In this document: one piece after another, positions 42,712 through 51,495 of the stretch
Layout of the letters: each line of letters begins with the position of its first letter
How positions within the stretch are numbered: the stretch's first letter is position 1
Notes under the pieces: model-generated
Databases searched by the model: none
The model's input: the letters and a program-made list of their open reading frames with translations, nothing else
What the model was told of the DNA's origin: nothing
Translations under genes and position numbers: made by a program
Assembly: GCF_002999235.1 (NCBI RefSeq)
Contig: NZ_CP027236.1
Coordinates: forward strand, 620,001 to 684,000
Origin: Actinomyces sp. oral taxon 897
GTDB lineage: Bacteria > Actinomycetota > Actinomycetes > Actinomycetales > Actinomycetaceae
Direction: 5' to 3'
DNA: 64,000 nt

Positions 42712-44136
42712 CTACCGGCTCGCGCCAGCCGTCTTGGGCTCCTCCAGGCCCAGGTACTCGTCCATGTCCTCCAGGGCGACCCCCTTGGTCTCGGGCATGA
42801 CGAGGATGACCCAGAACAGCAGGCCCACCATGCACACGAAGAAGAAGCCGAAGCCGGCCGCCGGCCCGATCCTGGCCACGACGCCGGGGAAGAGCCAGGT
42901 AATGATCGCGGCCGCGGTCCAGTGCGTCAGCGAGCCCAGCGACTGTCCCCGGGCCCTGATGCGCGAGGGGAAGATCTCGGACAGGAAGACCCAGATGACC
43001 GACCCCTCGCCGAAGGCGTGCGAGGCGATGAACAGGGCCAGGGCCGCGAGCACCAGGTAGGAGGCCCCGCCGGGGCTGCCGGTGCTCTCGGCGCCGTTGT
43101 TCTTGATGACGGTGAAGAACAGGACCGTCAGGGTCCCCAGGGAGACCAGGTAGCCCACGGTCCCGATGAGCATGAGCCTGCGCCGGCCCACCCGGTCGAT
43201 AATGGAGACCGCCGCCACGGTGGCCACCAGGTTGACCAGGCCGATGCCGGCGGACTGCAGGAAGGAGGCCGTCGTGTCGAAGCCGGCGAGCCTGAAGATC
43301 TCGGGGGCGTAGTACAGGACGGCGTTAATGCCCGAGAGCTGGTTGAAGGCCGCGATGGCGATGGCCAGGAGGATGACCTTGCGGTTCTGCCTGACGAAGA
43401 AGGGCGCCTTGGTGGCGTTGAGGGCCCGGTCCTGCTCGATCTGGGCGCGGACCTCGGCGACCATGGTGGCGGCCTCCTCCTCGTCGTCCGTCAGGCGCTG
43501 GGCGACGGCCTCGCCCTCGGCGATGCGGCCCTGGCCGATGAGCCAGCGCGGGGTCTCGCAGATGGTGGGCAGCAGGGCCAGGAAGATCAGCGTGGGGATG
43601 GCCATGGCCGCCAGCATGTAGCGCCACTCGACCGTTGTCGGGTCGCCGGACACGATCGCCGGGACGAGCTTGAGGACCACGACATTGGACAGGTAGGCCG
43701 TCAGGATACCGATGACCACGGACAGCTGCACCAGGCCCACCAGGCGGCCGCGCTTTGAGGGCGGGGCGATCTCCGCGGTGTAGATGGGCGACAGGACGCT
43801 GGCCATGCCCACGCCCACGCCTCCCAGGAGCCGGAAGGCCATGAGGAGCCACAGGTTGGGGGAGATGGCCGTGAGCAGGGACCCGGCGAGGAAGAGGAAG
43901 CCGATCCACACCAGGACGCGCTTGCGCCCGTAGCGGTCGGCGGGCCTGCCGGCGATCACGGCCCCGATAATGGTGCCGATGAGCGCGGTGGCCACCACGA
44001 AACCGTACCGGGTCTCGGTGATGCCGAAGTGCGCGATAATGCCTCTCTGGGCTCCGGAGATGACCGCGGTGTCAAAACCGAAGATGAGTCCTCCGACTGC
44101 TGCGACAATGGATGATCGTAGGACGAGTGGGTTCAT
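42712..44136 (-). CDS. MFS sugar:proton symporter (sugar porter family)
   Basis: 474 aa, twelve helices. ATG 44136 has AGGAGAAG upstream on the minus strand. Sugar-porter signatures: GFDTAVISGAQ in helix 1, GRPADRYGRKR between helices 2 and 3, GVGVGMASVLSPIYTAEIAPPSKRG, the CETPRWL version of the PESPR motif, QLSGINAVLYYAPEIF in helix 7, and PETKG at the C terminus. Likely substrates are hexoses or pentoses, as in GlcP or XylE. Its promoter lies about 280 nt upstream, giving a long leader with a 20-bp palindrome. Confidence 0.93.
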   Translation of the reverse strand: MNPLVLRSSIVAAVGGLIFGFDTAVISGAQRGIIAHFGITETRYGFVVATALIGTIIGAVIAGRPADRYGRKRVLVWIGFLFLAGSLLTAISPNLWLLMAFRLLGGVGVGMASVLSPIYTAEIAPPSKRGRLVGLVQLSVVIGILTAYLSNVVVLKLVPAIVSGDPTTVEWRYMLAAMAIPTLIFLALLPTICETPRWLIGQGRIAEGEAVAQRLTDDEEEAATMVAEVRAQIEQDRALNATKAPFFVRQNRKVILLAIAIAAFNQLSGINAVLYYAPEIFRLAGFDTTASFLQSAGIGLVNLVATVAAVSIIDRVGRRRLMLIGTVGYLVSLGTLTVLFFTVIKNNGAESTGSPGGASYLVLAALALFIASHAFGEGSVIWVFLSEIFPSRIRARGQSLGSLTHWTAAAIITWLFPGVVARIGPAAGFGFFFVCMVGLLFWVILVMPETKGVALEDMDEYLGLEEPKTAGASR

Positions 44137-44361
44137 AGTTGTGACTTCTCCTGGGGTGGGGTGGTGCGTGCTCACGCTGTTGTGCAGCACGCCGGAGAGA
44201 GTTGGGCCGATAGGAGTCAGCGGGCCTGCGCGCAGGCGTCGGCGTACACGGGGCGGGGGAGGTGCCGACGGTCCTGCGTGCCGTTGGTAGTCTCCCCGCG
44301 CGAGGGTGCCGGTGACCGGCACCGAGGGCCCTGCGCGGTGGGCGCACGGCTGGGGCGGGTC

Positions 44362-44421
44362 CCCTCCCGACGTCGGGAGGGACATACCAGTAAGTAAAAT
44401 ATGGTGCGCAACACATGTCAA
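44362..44421 (-). promoter_or_regulatory. Promoter and leader palindrome of the MFS sugar transporter
   Basis: On the minus strand a perfect TTGACA (44421-44416) is followed 17 nt later by TTTACT as a plausible -10. Just downstream of the expected start lies the perfect 20-bp palindrome CCCTCCCGAC-GTCGGGAGGG (44362-44381), either an operator or an RNA hairpin. About 225 nt of leader then precede the start codon. Confidence 0.5.
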
Positions 44422-44466
44422 GTTGTAGCGGTGTGCGTCTTAAGGGGACCAGGCGGCGGGCACGCG

Positions 44467-44502
44467 CGCGTGCCGCCCTCCTGGTCGGCAGGGCGGCACG
44501 CG
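44467..44502 (-). terminator. Terminator of the ABC-XRE operon
   Basis: CGCGTGCCGCCC (44467-44478) pairs perfectly with GGGCGGCACGCG (44491-44502) around a 12-nt loop, about 50 nt after the XRE stop codon and upstream of the transporter promoter. An overlapping 16-bp palindrome at 44459-44474 could form an alternative fold. Confidence 0.65.
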
Positions 44503-44552
44503 GCGGGGGACGGATCCTGGCTCGGCCCGCGGGGGCGCTCGGCGGCCTGGTC

Positions 44553-44777
44553 TCACCTCAGGCGGGGGAACTCCTCCAGGGAGAACACCGACTCCACGGG
44601 CACGTCGAAGTACCGGGCGATGCGCAGCGCCAGGTGCAGGGAGGGGGCGTACTCGCCGCGCTCCAGGTAGCCCACCGTCTGGTAGTGCACACCCAGGGCC
44701 TGGGCGAGCTCGCGGCGGCTGACCCTGCGGTCGGCGCGTAGGACCGCGATCCGGTTGTGGACGCTCTCCTCGGCCAT
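44553..44777 (-). CDS. XRE-family helix-turn-helix regulator (YozG/Xre-like, 74 aa)
   Basis: 74 aa, essentially one DNA-binding domain: HNRIAVLRADRRVSRRELAQALGVHYQTVGYLERGEYAPSL, cut here at its key helix residues, followed by LRIARYFDVPVESVF. Such mini-Xre proteins commonly control an adjacent ABC-2 transporter. Its ATG at 44777 overlaps the last base of the permease stop codon (TAATG), so it is translated by re-initiation as the third gene of the cassette. Confidence 0.9.
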   Translation of the reverse strand: MAEESVHNRIAVLRADRRVSRRELAQALGVHYQTVGYLERGEYAPSLHLALRIARYFDVPVESVFSLEEFPRLR

Positions 44778-45613
44778 TACAGGCCCGACTGCGAGCGGAT
44801 AGTGGACTGCATACGGGACAGGGTACCGATGCTCTCCCTGCGGAAGGAGCGGCGGACGACCGCGGGCACCGCCGCGAAGCCGACGACGGCCCAGGCCGCC
44901 AGGACCCCTGCGGCCAGGGCCGGGGCGAAGGCCCCGCCGATCTCCCAGGCCGGGTCGCCCGCCAGCGCCCACCGGCTCAGGTGCCCCGACCAGTACGTGG
45001 GCAGCACGAGCTGGACCCCCTGGGCCCAGCCCGGGAGCCAGGACAGGGGGAAGAGGACGCCGCTGGTGAGCACGAGGGCGAAGATGACCAGGTAGGTGAC
45101 CAGCATGCTGTAGACGCCCCGTGCCAGGGCGCCCATGAGGAAGCCCAGGGGGGCCGAGGCGACGGCGGACAGCGCGATGAGCGGCAGGCAGGTCAGGATC
45201 TGGGACGCGCTCAGGGGCAGGTCGACGAAGAGCACGGCGGCCAGGAGCATGACCGCCTGGATCGCCATGGTGTTCGCAATGGTGGAGATCGTCTTGCCGA
45301 GCGCCCACACGGCCGGGCCGTGGGGCAGGATGCGCACCCGCAGCAGGGCGCCTCCGACGCGGTCGCCGTACGTCTCCCCGACGATCTGCATGGTGATAAA
45401 GCAGCCGAACGCGCCGATGCTGCCGGCGACGAACATGGGGCCGAACGCCGTAGCCGCGTCGACGGCGCCGTTGCTGAGCCTGCCGACCAGGATGACGGGG
45501 ACGGCCGTGAACAGCAGCGAGACGGCCCCCGTTCCCAGGATGACCGGCCGCAGGTCGCTGGCCGCCTGCCGGGCGGCCGCGTGCAGGACGGCGGGGACGG
45601 TGCGCATGGTCAT
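44777..45613 (-). CDS. ABC-2 type transporter permease
   Basis: 278 aa from ATG 45613, which overlaps the ATPase stop (ATGA); ATG 45607 is a close alternative. Six helices in the ABC-2 pattern, with VGETYGDRVGGALLRVRILPHGP after helix 2 (cytosolic coupling region) and FPLSWLPGWAQGVQLVLPTYW before the last helix. It forms the membrane half of an exporter with the upstream ATPase. The substrate is unknown; the XRE regulator at the operon end suggests stress- or compound-induced export. Confidence 0.9.
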   Translation of the reverse strand: MTMRTVPAVLHAAARQAASDLRPVILGTGAVSLLFTAVPVILVGRLSNGAVDAATAFGPMFVAGSIGAFGCFITMQIVGETYGDRVGGALLRVRILPHGPAVWALGKTISTIANTMAIQAVMLLAAVLFVDLPLSASQILTCLPLIALSAVASAPLGFLMGALARGVYSMLVTYLVIFALVLTSGVLFPLSWLPGWAQGVQLVLPTYWSGHLSRWALAGDPAWEIGGAFAPALAAGVLAAWAVVGFAAVPAVVRRSFRRESIGTLSRMQSTIRSQSGL

Positions 45614-46467
45614 GACTGCTCCTCCTTGTTCACCAGGGCGAGGTAGGTCTCCTCCAGGGTGGGGCGGGTAATGGTGAGGTCGGTGATAGCGCCCAGGTCG
45701 AGCTGGGCCAGGAAGCGCTCGGGGGCGGCGGTGGCGTGGACGTGGTGCTCCCCGTCCTGGACCCAGGTGACCTCGGCGTCGTGGCCCAGGCGCTCGCGCA
45801 GGGCGGTCACAGTCCCGTCGGCGATCACGCGCCCCCGGCTCATAATGAGCACGCGCGAGGCGATGCGCTCGGCCTCGGCCAGATCGTGGGTGGTCATGAG
45901 GACGGTGGCGTTGTCGTCGTCCACGCACTGGAGGATGAGGTCGTGCAGGTGGGCCTTGGAGGCCGGGTCCAGGCCCGTGGTCGGCTCGTCCATGACGAGC
46001 AGCTCGGGGCGGCCCATGAGGGCGGCGGCGAAGTCGATGGTGCGCCGCTGCCCGCCTGAGAGGCGGGACAGGCGGGAGGTCGCCTTGTCGGCCAGCCCGA
46101 CGGCGTTAAGCACCTCGGAGGTGCCCATGACGTCGGGGGAGGCGGTCAGCTGGATGGCGCGGATCCACTCCAGCTGGTCCACCACCCGCCACTTGGGGTG
46201 GTCGGTCCAGTTCTGCTGGACCAGGCCCACGCGCGCCCAGAAGGCGGCGCCCGCCCGGCGCGGGTCGGTGTCCAGGACCCGGACCGAGCCGGCGGTGGGG
46301 GTCAGGGAGCCCAGCAGGTTCTCCACCAGGGTCGTCTTGCCGACCCCGTTGGGGCCCAGCAGGCAGACGACCTCGCCGGCCTCGACCGACAGGCTCAGGC
46401 CCCGCAGGACCGGCTCCGCCCCGTAGGAGAACTCCAGGCTCTCCGTGGTGATGATAGCAGGGGGCAA
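45610..46467 (-). CDS. ABC transporter ATP-binding protein
   Basis: 285 aa from TTG 46467, chosen because AGGAGG lies 6 nt upstream. A longer reading from ATG 46493 would translate the Shine-Dalgarno itself as LLRRF and is less likely. Walker A GPNGVGKTT, signature LSGGQRRTIDFA, Walker B LLVMDEPTTGLDP and switch His TTHDLAEAE are intact. A C-terminal domain of about 80 residues is typical of drug or peptide exporters. An imperfect palindrome (TGTAG ... CTACA, 46499-46516) sits in its promoter region and may bind the XRE protein. Confidence 0.9.
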   Translation of the reverse strand: MPPAIITTESLEFSYGAEPVLRGLSLSVEAGEVVCLLGPNGVGKTTLVENLLGSLTPTAGSVRVLDTDPRRAGAAFWARVGLVQQNWTDHPKWRVVDQLEWIRAIQLTASPDVMGTSEVLNAVGLADKATSRLSRLSGGQRRTIDFAAALMGRPELLVMDEPTTGLDPASKAHLHDLILQCVDDDNATVLMTTHDLAEAERIASRVLIMSRGRVIADGTVTALRERLGHDAEVTWVQDGEHHVHATAAPERFLAQLDLGAITDLTITRPTLEETYLALVNKEEQS

Positions 46468-46633
46468 CAGAAACCTCCTCAGTAGGTATGCCATTGGATG
46501 TAGTACACATGCTACAGAATGACGGAGGAGTCCGCTACCTCCTGTGTGTCCCTGCCCCCCTCCGCCTGCCTCCCGGTGGGGCCCGGCCCCGGCCACGCGA
46601 CGCGCGGCGCGTCATTGCGGTAACGTCGTCTCC

Positions 46634-46693
46634 GTGCGAGCGACCACGCGCCCGGGGGCGGGCCTCCTGCTTAGTCGCCGCGGCGGGGTCTGA
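46634..46693 (+). CDS. leuA leader peptide (attenuator, Leu-Leu-Leu)
   Basis: A 19-aa reading frame, MRATTRPGAGLLLSRRGGV, runs from GTG 46634 to TGA 46691-46693. Codons 11-13 are CTC CTG CTT, three consecutive leucines, 103 nt before leuA. TAACGT (46621-46626) ends 7 nt before the GTG, so the leader peptide would itself be leaderless. Downstream of the Leu codons CGCGGCGGGGT (46680-46690) can pair with ACCCCGACCGCG (46703-46714), and a larger hairpin follows at 46737. This is the layout of ribosome-mediated transcription attenuation: leucine shortage stalls the ribosome on the Leu codons and changes the downstream fold. Confidence 0.75.
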   Translation: MRATTRPGAGLLLSRRGGV

Positions 46694-46736
46694 ACGGCCG
46701 GCACCCCGACCGCGGCTGACGCCCCCTGCCCGGCCA

Positions 46737-46764
46737 GGCCCGTGGCAGGCGCCTGCCACGGGCC
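46737..46764 (+). terminator. Perfect 28-nt palindrome in the leuA leader (putative attenuator hairpin)
   Basis: GGCCCGTGGCAG and its exact complement form a 12-bp stem with a GCGC loop, 43 nt after the leader-peptide stop and 31 nt before leuA. It lacks a U-tract. It could be the terminator of the attenuator. Confidence 0.6.
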
Positions 46765-46795
46765 CACAAGCACCACGTCACAGGAGAAGTCCCCG

Positions 46796-48574
46796 ATGCG
46801 CACCGCCCGCCCCGCCCCCCAGCAGCCCTCCGGCATGCCGTACGCCAAGTACAGGCCCTTCCTGGACACGGTGGTCACGGACCTGCCCGACCGCACCTGG
46901 CCCACCAGGCGCATCACCCACGCCCCCCGGTGGCTGAGCACCGACCTGCGTGACGGCAACCAGAGCCTCATCGAGCCCATGGGCCCCGCCGCCAAGCGCG
47001 CCGTCTTCGACCTGCTGGTGGACATGGGGTTCAAGGAGATCGAGATCGGCTTCCCCGCCGCCTCCCAGACCGACTACGACTTCGTGCGCTCCCTGGTCCA
47101 GGACGGTGCCGTGCCCCAGGACGTGACCGTCTCGGTGCTCACCCAGTCCCGTGAGGACCTCATTGACCGCACCCTGGACGCCTGCGTGGGCCTGCCCCGG
47201 GCCACCGTCCACCTCTACAACGCCCTGTCCCCGCTCTTCCGCGAGGTCGTCTTCCGCATGGGCCGGGACGACATCCGCGAGCTCGCCGTGGACGGCACCC
47301 GCCAGGTGCTGGCCCGGGCCGAGAAGGTCCTGGGCGACGAGACGGTCTTCGGCTTCGAGTACTCCCCGGAGATCTTCGTGGACACCGAGCGCGAGTACGC
47401 CCTGGAGGTCTGCGAGGCCGTCATGGGGGTGTGGCAGCCGGGGGAGGACCGGGAGATCATTATCAACCTGCCGGCCACCGTGGAGCGGGCCACCCCCAAC
47501 GTCTACGCCGACCAGATCGAGTGGATGAGCCGCAACCTGCCCCACCGGGAGCACGTGTGCCTGTCCCTGCACAACCACAACGACCGCGGCTCCGGGGTGG
47601 CCGCCGCCGAGCTGGGCCTGCTGGCCGGGGCCGACCGGGTGGAGGGCTGCCTGTTCGGCCACGGCGAGCGCACCGGCAACGTGGACCTGGTCACCCTGGC
47701 CCTCAACCTCTTCAGCCAGGGCGTGGACCCCATGCTCGACATCTCCGACATCGACGGCATCCGGCGCACCGTGGAGCGCTCCACCGGCATGGACGTGCCC
47801 CCGCGCACCCCCTACGTCGGCGAGCTGGTCTACACCTCCTTCTCCGGGAGCCACCAGGACGCCATTAAGAAGGGCTTCGCCGCCCGCGCCAAGCAGGTCG
47901 AGGCCGCCCGGGCCGAGGGGCTCGACGCCGAGGGCGCCGAGACCGCGGTGACCTGGTCCATGCCCTACCTGCCCATCGACCCCCACGACGTGGGCCGCTC
48001 CTACGAGGCCGTGGTGCGCGTCAACTCCCAGTCCGGCAAGGGCGGCGTGGCCTACCTGCTGAGGACCACGCACAACCTGGAGCTGCCCCGCCGCCTCCAG
48101 ATCGAGTTCTCCCGCATTGTCCAGCGGCACGCGGACACCTACGGCGGGGAGATCGACGCCGCGACCCTGTGGACGATCTTCACCGACGAGTACCTGCCCG
48201 CCAAGGCCGCCCCCGGGGCCGACCTGGCCCCCTGGGGCCGCTTCGCGCTCACGGGGGCGACCCTGACCCAGAGCCAGGACGAGGACTCCGTCCTCACCGT
48301 CACCCTGCGCGACGGCGGCGCCCGGCGGCTGCTGACCGCCTCGGGCAACGGCCCCCTGGACGCCTTCGTCCTCGCCCTGGAGTCCACCGGGGTGGACGTG
48401 CGCATCCTGGACTACGCCGAGCACGCCCTGAGCCAGGGGCGCGACGCCCTGGCCGCCTCCTACGTCGAGTGCGAGGTGGACGGCCAGGTCCTGTGGGGCG
48501 TGGGTATCGACCCCTCCATCACCACCTCCTCCTTCAGGGCCGTCATCTCCGCGGTCAACCGCGCCCTGCGCTGA
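46796..48574 (+). CDS. leuA: 2-isopropylmalate synthase
   Basis: First enzyme of leucine synthesis: condenses acetyl-CoA with 2-ketoisovalerate. 592 aa from ATG 46796 behind CAGGAG; a longer frame from 46742 would begin inside the attenuator hairpin and is rejected. [11 protein letters not shown] near residue 50 supplies catalytic Arg and Asp, [10 protein letters not shown] the metal-binding His pair, and residues 430-590 the LeuA regulatory dimer domain that binds leucine. It therefore has two levels of leucine control, allosteric and the upstream leader. recO follows after 7 nt. Confidence 0.96.
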   Translation: MRTARPAPQQPSGMPYAKYRPFLDTVVTDLPDRTWPTRRITHAPRWLSTDLRDGNQSLIEPMGPAAKRAVFDLLVDMGFKEIEIGFPAASQTDYDFVRSLVQDGAVPQDVTVSVLTQSREDLIDRTLDACVGLPRATVHLYNALSPLFREVVFRMGRDDIRELAVDGTRQVLARAEKVLGDETVFGFEYSPEIFVDTEREYALEVCEAVMGVWQPGEDREIIINLPATVERATPNVYADQIEWMSRNLPHREHVCLSLHNHNDRGSGVAAAELGLLAGADRVEGCLFGHGERTGNVDLVTLALNLFSQGVDPMLDISDIDGIRRTVERSTGMDVPPRTPYVGELVYTSFSGSHQDAIKKGFAARAKQVEAARAEGLDAEGAETAVTWSMPYLPIDPHDVGRSYEAVVRVNSQSGKGGVAYLLRTTHNLELPRRLQIEFSRIVQRHADTYGGEIDAATLWTIFTDEYLPAKAAPGADLAPWGRFALTGATLTQSQDEDSVLTVTLRDGGARRLLTASGNGPLDAFVLALESTGVDVRILDYAEHALSQGRDALAASYVECEVDGQVLWGVGIDPSITTSSFRAVISAVNRALR

Positions 48575-48581
48575 GGCGGAC

Positions 48582-49331
48582 GTGGGCGTCAGGCTGTACC
48601 GGGACGAGGCCGTGGTCCTGCGGACCTACCAGCTGGGTGAGGCCGACCGGATCGTGGTCGCCCTCACCCGCCACCACGGCCAGGTCCGGGCCGTGGCCAA
48701 GGGGGTGCGGCGCACCACCTCCCGCATCGGGGCCCGCCTGGAGCCCTTCAGCATGGTCGACGTCCAGCTGCGCCCCGGACGCAGCCTGGAGGTGGTCACC
48801 CAGGTGGAGACCATCGACCCCTTCTGCCGCGTCGTGTGCGCCGACTACGCCATGTTCACCTGCGCCACCACCATGGCCGAGACCGCCGAGCGCCTCACCC
48901 GGGACGACGGGGACCTGGGCACCGAGTCCAGCCCCCGGCAGTACCTCCTCCTGGCCGGGGCCCTGGCGGCCATGGCCCGACGCCGTCACGCCCCCGGCCT
49001 GGTCCTGGACTCCTACCTCCTGCGGGCCCTGGCCCTGGCCGGGTGGGCGCCGTCGTGCTACGACTGCGCCCGGTGCGGCGCGCCGGGGCCCCACGCCGCC
49101 TTCCACGTCCAGAACGGCGGGGCCGTGTGCGCCTCCTGCCGCACCGCCGGGGCCGTGGAGGTCGAGCCCGGCGCCATGGCGCTCCTGGGGGCGCTCCTGT
49201 CCGGGGACTGGGCGGTGGCGGACGCCTCCACGGCCCGCGACCGGGCCCAGGCCTCGGGGGTGGTCTCGGCCTACCTGACCTGGCACCTGGAGCGTAGGCT
49301 GCGTTCCCTGAGCCTCGTGGAAAGGACCTGA
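48582..49331 (+). CDS. recO: DNA repair protein RecO
   Basis: Loads RecA on gapped DNA with RecR. 249 aa from GTG 48582. The N-terminal OB fold has [20 protein letters not shown] and [13 protein letters not shown]. The C-terminal zinc site is intact: CARCG (about residues 163-167) and CASC (about 184-187), the four-Cys arrangement of most RecO proteins. It lies 7 nt after leuA and one nucleotide before uppS, so all three are probably one transcript. Confidence 0.95.
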   Translation: MGVRLYRDEAVVLRTYQLGEADRIVVALTRHHGQVRAVAKGVRRTTSRIGARLEPFSMVDVQLRPGRSLEVVTQVETIDPFCRVVCADYAMFTCATTMAETAERLTRDDGDLGTESSPRQYLLLAGALAAMARRRHAPGLVLDSYLLRALALAGWAPSCYDCARCGAPGPHAAFHVQNGGAVCASCRTAGAVEVEPGAMALLGALLSGDWAVADASTARDRAQASGVVSAYLTWHLERRLRSLSLVERT

Positions 49332-49332
49332 G

Positions 49333-50133
49333 ATGGCTGACACCGACCGGCTGGCCGTCGAGCACGTGCCCCTGCACCGCCCGGGGCTGACGCCCCCGGA
49401 CCTGGACGCCCAGGCCCTGCCCCAGCACGTGGCCTGCGTCATGGACGGTAACGGCCGGTGGGCCAACAGCCGGGGCCTGCCGCGCACCGAGGGCCACCGG
49501 GTGGGGGAGGCCACCATGATGGACGTCATCGCCGGGGCGGTGGAGCTGGGCATCCCCGAGCTGAGCGTCTACGCCTTCTCCACGGAGAACTGGAGGCGTT
49601 CGCCGGCCGAGGTCCGCTTCCTCATGGGCTTCACCCGTACCGTCCTGCGCTCCCAGACCGACGACCTGGACCGCTGGGGCGTGCGGGTGCGCTGGGTGGG
49701 CCGGGAGCCGCGGCTGTGGAAGTCGGTCCTCTCCGAGGTCCGCCGCGCCGAGCGCATTACCGCCGCCAACACCGGCACGGTGCTCAATATGTGCCTGAAC
49801 TACGGGGGCCGGGCGGAGATCGCCGACGCCGCCCGCGCCATGGGCCAGGACGTGGCCGCCGGGCGGCTCAAGGCCTCCTCCATCACCGAGAGGACGGTCC
49901 GGCGCTACCTCTACTCGCCGACCATGCGCGACGTGGACCTCTTTATCCGCACCTCCGGCGAGCTGCGCACGAGCAACTTCCTCATGTGGGAGTCGGCCTA
50001 CGCCGAGCTGTACTTCTCGCCCCTGCCCTGGCCGGAGTTCGACCGCGTCCAGCTGTGGAAGGCGGTCGAGGCGTACGTGAACCGCGACCGCCGCTTCGGG
50101 GGGGCCGTGGACCACGCGGCCCAGGCCGGCTAG
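49333..50133 (+). CDS. uppS: Isoprenyl (undecaprenyl) diphosphate synthase
   Basis: cis-Prenyltransferase making the C55 lipid carrier for cell-wall synthesis, or a shorter decaprenyl product in some actinobacteria. 266 aa. The first catalytic block is CVMDGNGRWANSRG near residue 36 with the Mg2+-binding Asp, then FSTENWRRSPAEV and the C-terminal LFIRTSGELRTSNF and YAELYFSPLPWPEF. AAAGGACC precedes the ATG. It converges on zur across 43 nt that contain GGCTGGCCAGCC, a short palindrome. Confidence 0.95.
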   Translation: MADTDRLAVEHVPLHRPGLTPPDLDAQALPQHVACVMDGNGRWANSRGLPRTEGHRVGEATMMDVIAGAVELGIPELSVYAFSTENWRRSPAEVRFLMGFTRTVLRSQTDDLDRWGVRVRWVGREPRLWKSVLSEVRRAERITAANTGTVLNMCLNYGGRAEIADAARAMGQDVAAGRLKASSITERTVRRYLYSPTMRDVDLFIRTSGELRTSNFLMWESAYAELYFSPLPWPEFDRVQLWKAVEAYVNRDRRFGGAVDHAAQAG

Positions 50134-50176
50134 GGGCGCAGGCCGGCGAGCGGCCTCGGCTGGCCAGCCAGGGGCG

Positions 50177-50617
50177 TCAGCCCTGCCTCGCCGAGCACGC
50201 GGCGCACAGGCCGAAGAGCTCGGCGGTGTGCTCCACGTCGGTGAACCCGTTCTTCTGGCTGATCCTGGCGACCCAGGTCTCCAGCGGGGCGGCGGAGACC
50301 TCCACGGTGGTGCCGCAGGAGCGGCACACGAGGTGGTGGTGGTGGCTGTGGGCGTCGCAGCGCCGGTAGAGGGTCTCGCCCTCCGCGTTGCGGATCTGGT
50401 CCACCTCCCCGCTCCCCGCCAGGGCCGTGAGGTTGCGGTAGACGGTCGCCAGCCCCACCCGCGTGCCCTCGGCGTCGAGCGCGGCGTGGATCTGCTGGGC
50501 GGAGCGGAACTCCTCGGTGCGGGACAGGATGTCGGCGACCGCCGCCCGCTGCCTGGTGGCCCGCTGCCTGCGGACGCCGGGCGTGGCCGGTCCGTCCTGC
50601 CTGGCTGCCGTGCTCAT
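50177..50617 (-). CDS. zur: Fur-family zinc uptake regulator Zur
   Basis: 146 aa. Winged-helix N terminus (TRQRAAVADILSRTEEFRSAQQIH, RVGLATVYRNLTALA), then a metal-binding region with RRCDAHSHHHHLVCRSCG and CAACS giving the structural CxxC pair, plus His ligands. Its position at the end of znuCB and the Zur box at znuA identify the metal as zinc. Its ATG overlaps the znuB stop (ATGA). With Zn2+ bound it should repress znuA and perhaps its own operon. Confidence 0.93.
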   Translation of the reverse strand: MSTAARQDGPATPGVRRQRATRQRAAVADILSRTEEFRSAQQIHAALDAEGTRVGLATVYRNLTALAGSGEVDQIRNAEGETLYRRCDAHSHHHHLVCRSCGTTVEVSAAPLETWVARISQKNGFTDVEHTAELFGLCAACSARQG

Positions 50618-51495
50618 GTGCTGACCTCCTCACGGCGGCGCCCACGCACCGCCAACCGGACAATGGAGGTCACCATAGCGGTCAGGGCGTAGGCGCCCAC
50701 CAGGATGACCACGATCATCGCGCCCGGCGAAGCGGACACCACGTAGGTGACCACCAGGCCCAGGACGCAGGAGACCACCCCGATCCCCATGGCCAGGCGC
50801 ATGGTCAGGGCGAAGGAGCCGGACACGAGCTGGGCGATCGCCACCGGCACGATCATGACGGCGCTGACCAGCAGGGCCCCGACCACCCGCATGGACACCG
50901 AGACGGTCAGGGCGGCCACCACCGCGACCAGGACGTTGAGGGCCCCTGTGGGCAGGCCGATGGAGCGGGCGAACTCCTCGTCGTGGCACAGGCAGAACAG
51001 CGGGCCGCGCAGCCCCAGGCCGACGAGCAGCACGAGGGCCGCCAGGGCGATGGTGAACCAGGCGTCCGGGACGCTGACCGTGGCGATGGAGCCGAACAGG
51101 TAGCTGGTCAGGTTCGTCGTCGTGCCCCCGGCGAGCTTAATGAGGATGACCCCGCCGGCGATGCCCCCGTAGAACAGGATCGCCAGGGCCACGTCGCCGC
51201 GGGTGCGGCCCCGGGCGCGGATGACCTCGATGAGGACGGCGCCCGCCACCGAGGTCAGGATCGCCCCGGGCACGGCCCAGGCGTCGTTGGGGGTGACGTT
51301 GGCCCCGGCCCCGGCCAGCCACCCCAGGGCCACCCCGGTCAGGGCGATGTGCCCGATCCCGTCGCCCAGCAGCGCCAGCCCCCGCTGGACCAGGTAGGTG
51401 CCCACCACCGGGGCGGACAGGCCCACGAGCACGGCCACAATGAGCGCCCGCTGCATGAGGGGGCTGGAGAGCATGTCGTAGAGCGTGTCCGTCAT
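50614..51495 (-). CDS. znuB: Zinc ABC transporter permease ZnuB
   Basis: 293 aa from ATG 51495. ABC-3 family permease with eight to nine helices, opening DMLSSPLMQRALIVAVLVGLSAPVVGTYLV. It carries the family segments RGLALLGDGIGHIALTGVALG and FCLCHDEEFARSIGLPTG. It pairs with ZnuC to import Zn2+ delivered by ZnuA. Start and stop each overlap a neighbour by 4 nt (znuC and zur), so znuC-znuB-zur is one coupled unit. Confidence 0.94.
   Translation of the reverse strand: MTDTLYDMLSSPLMQRALIVAVLVGLSAPVVGTYLVQRGLALLGDGIGHIALTGVALGWLAGAGANVTPNDAWAVPGAILTSVAGAVLIEVIRARGRTRGDVALAILFYGGIAGGVILIKLAGGTTTNLTSYLFGSIATVSVPDAWFTIALAALVLLVGLGLRGPLFCLCHDEEFARSIGLPTGALNVLVAVVAALTVSVSMRVVGALLVSAVMIVPVAIAQLVSGSFALTMRLAMGIGVVSCVLGLVVTYVVSASPGAMIVVILVGAYALTAMVTSIVRLAVRGRRREEVST

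Larger units (their letters stand above)
44137..44552. other. Intergenic region: sugar-transporter leader and XRE-operon terminator
   Basis: 416 nt without a gene. It holds the promoter of the sugar transporter (44399-44421), its leader with a palindrome at 44362-44381, and a terminator at 44467-44502 for the upstream ABC-XRE operon. The remaining leader (44137-44350) contains further GC-rich inverted segments such as GGTGCCGGTGACCGGCACC near 44310, but no ORF with a credible start. Confidence 0.6.

Noticed and set aside
46499..46516. TGTAG ... CTACA as a firm operator
   Set aside because: Only 6 of 9 base pairs match, so it is mentioned as a possible XRE site but not listed as a feature.
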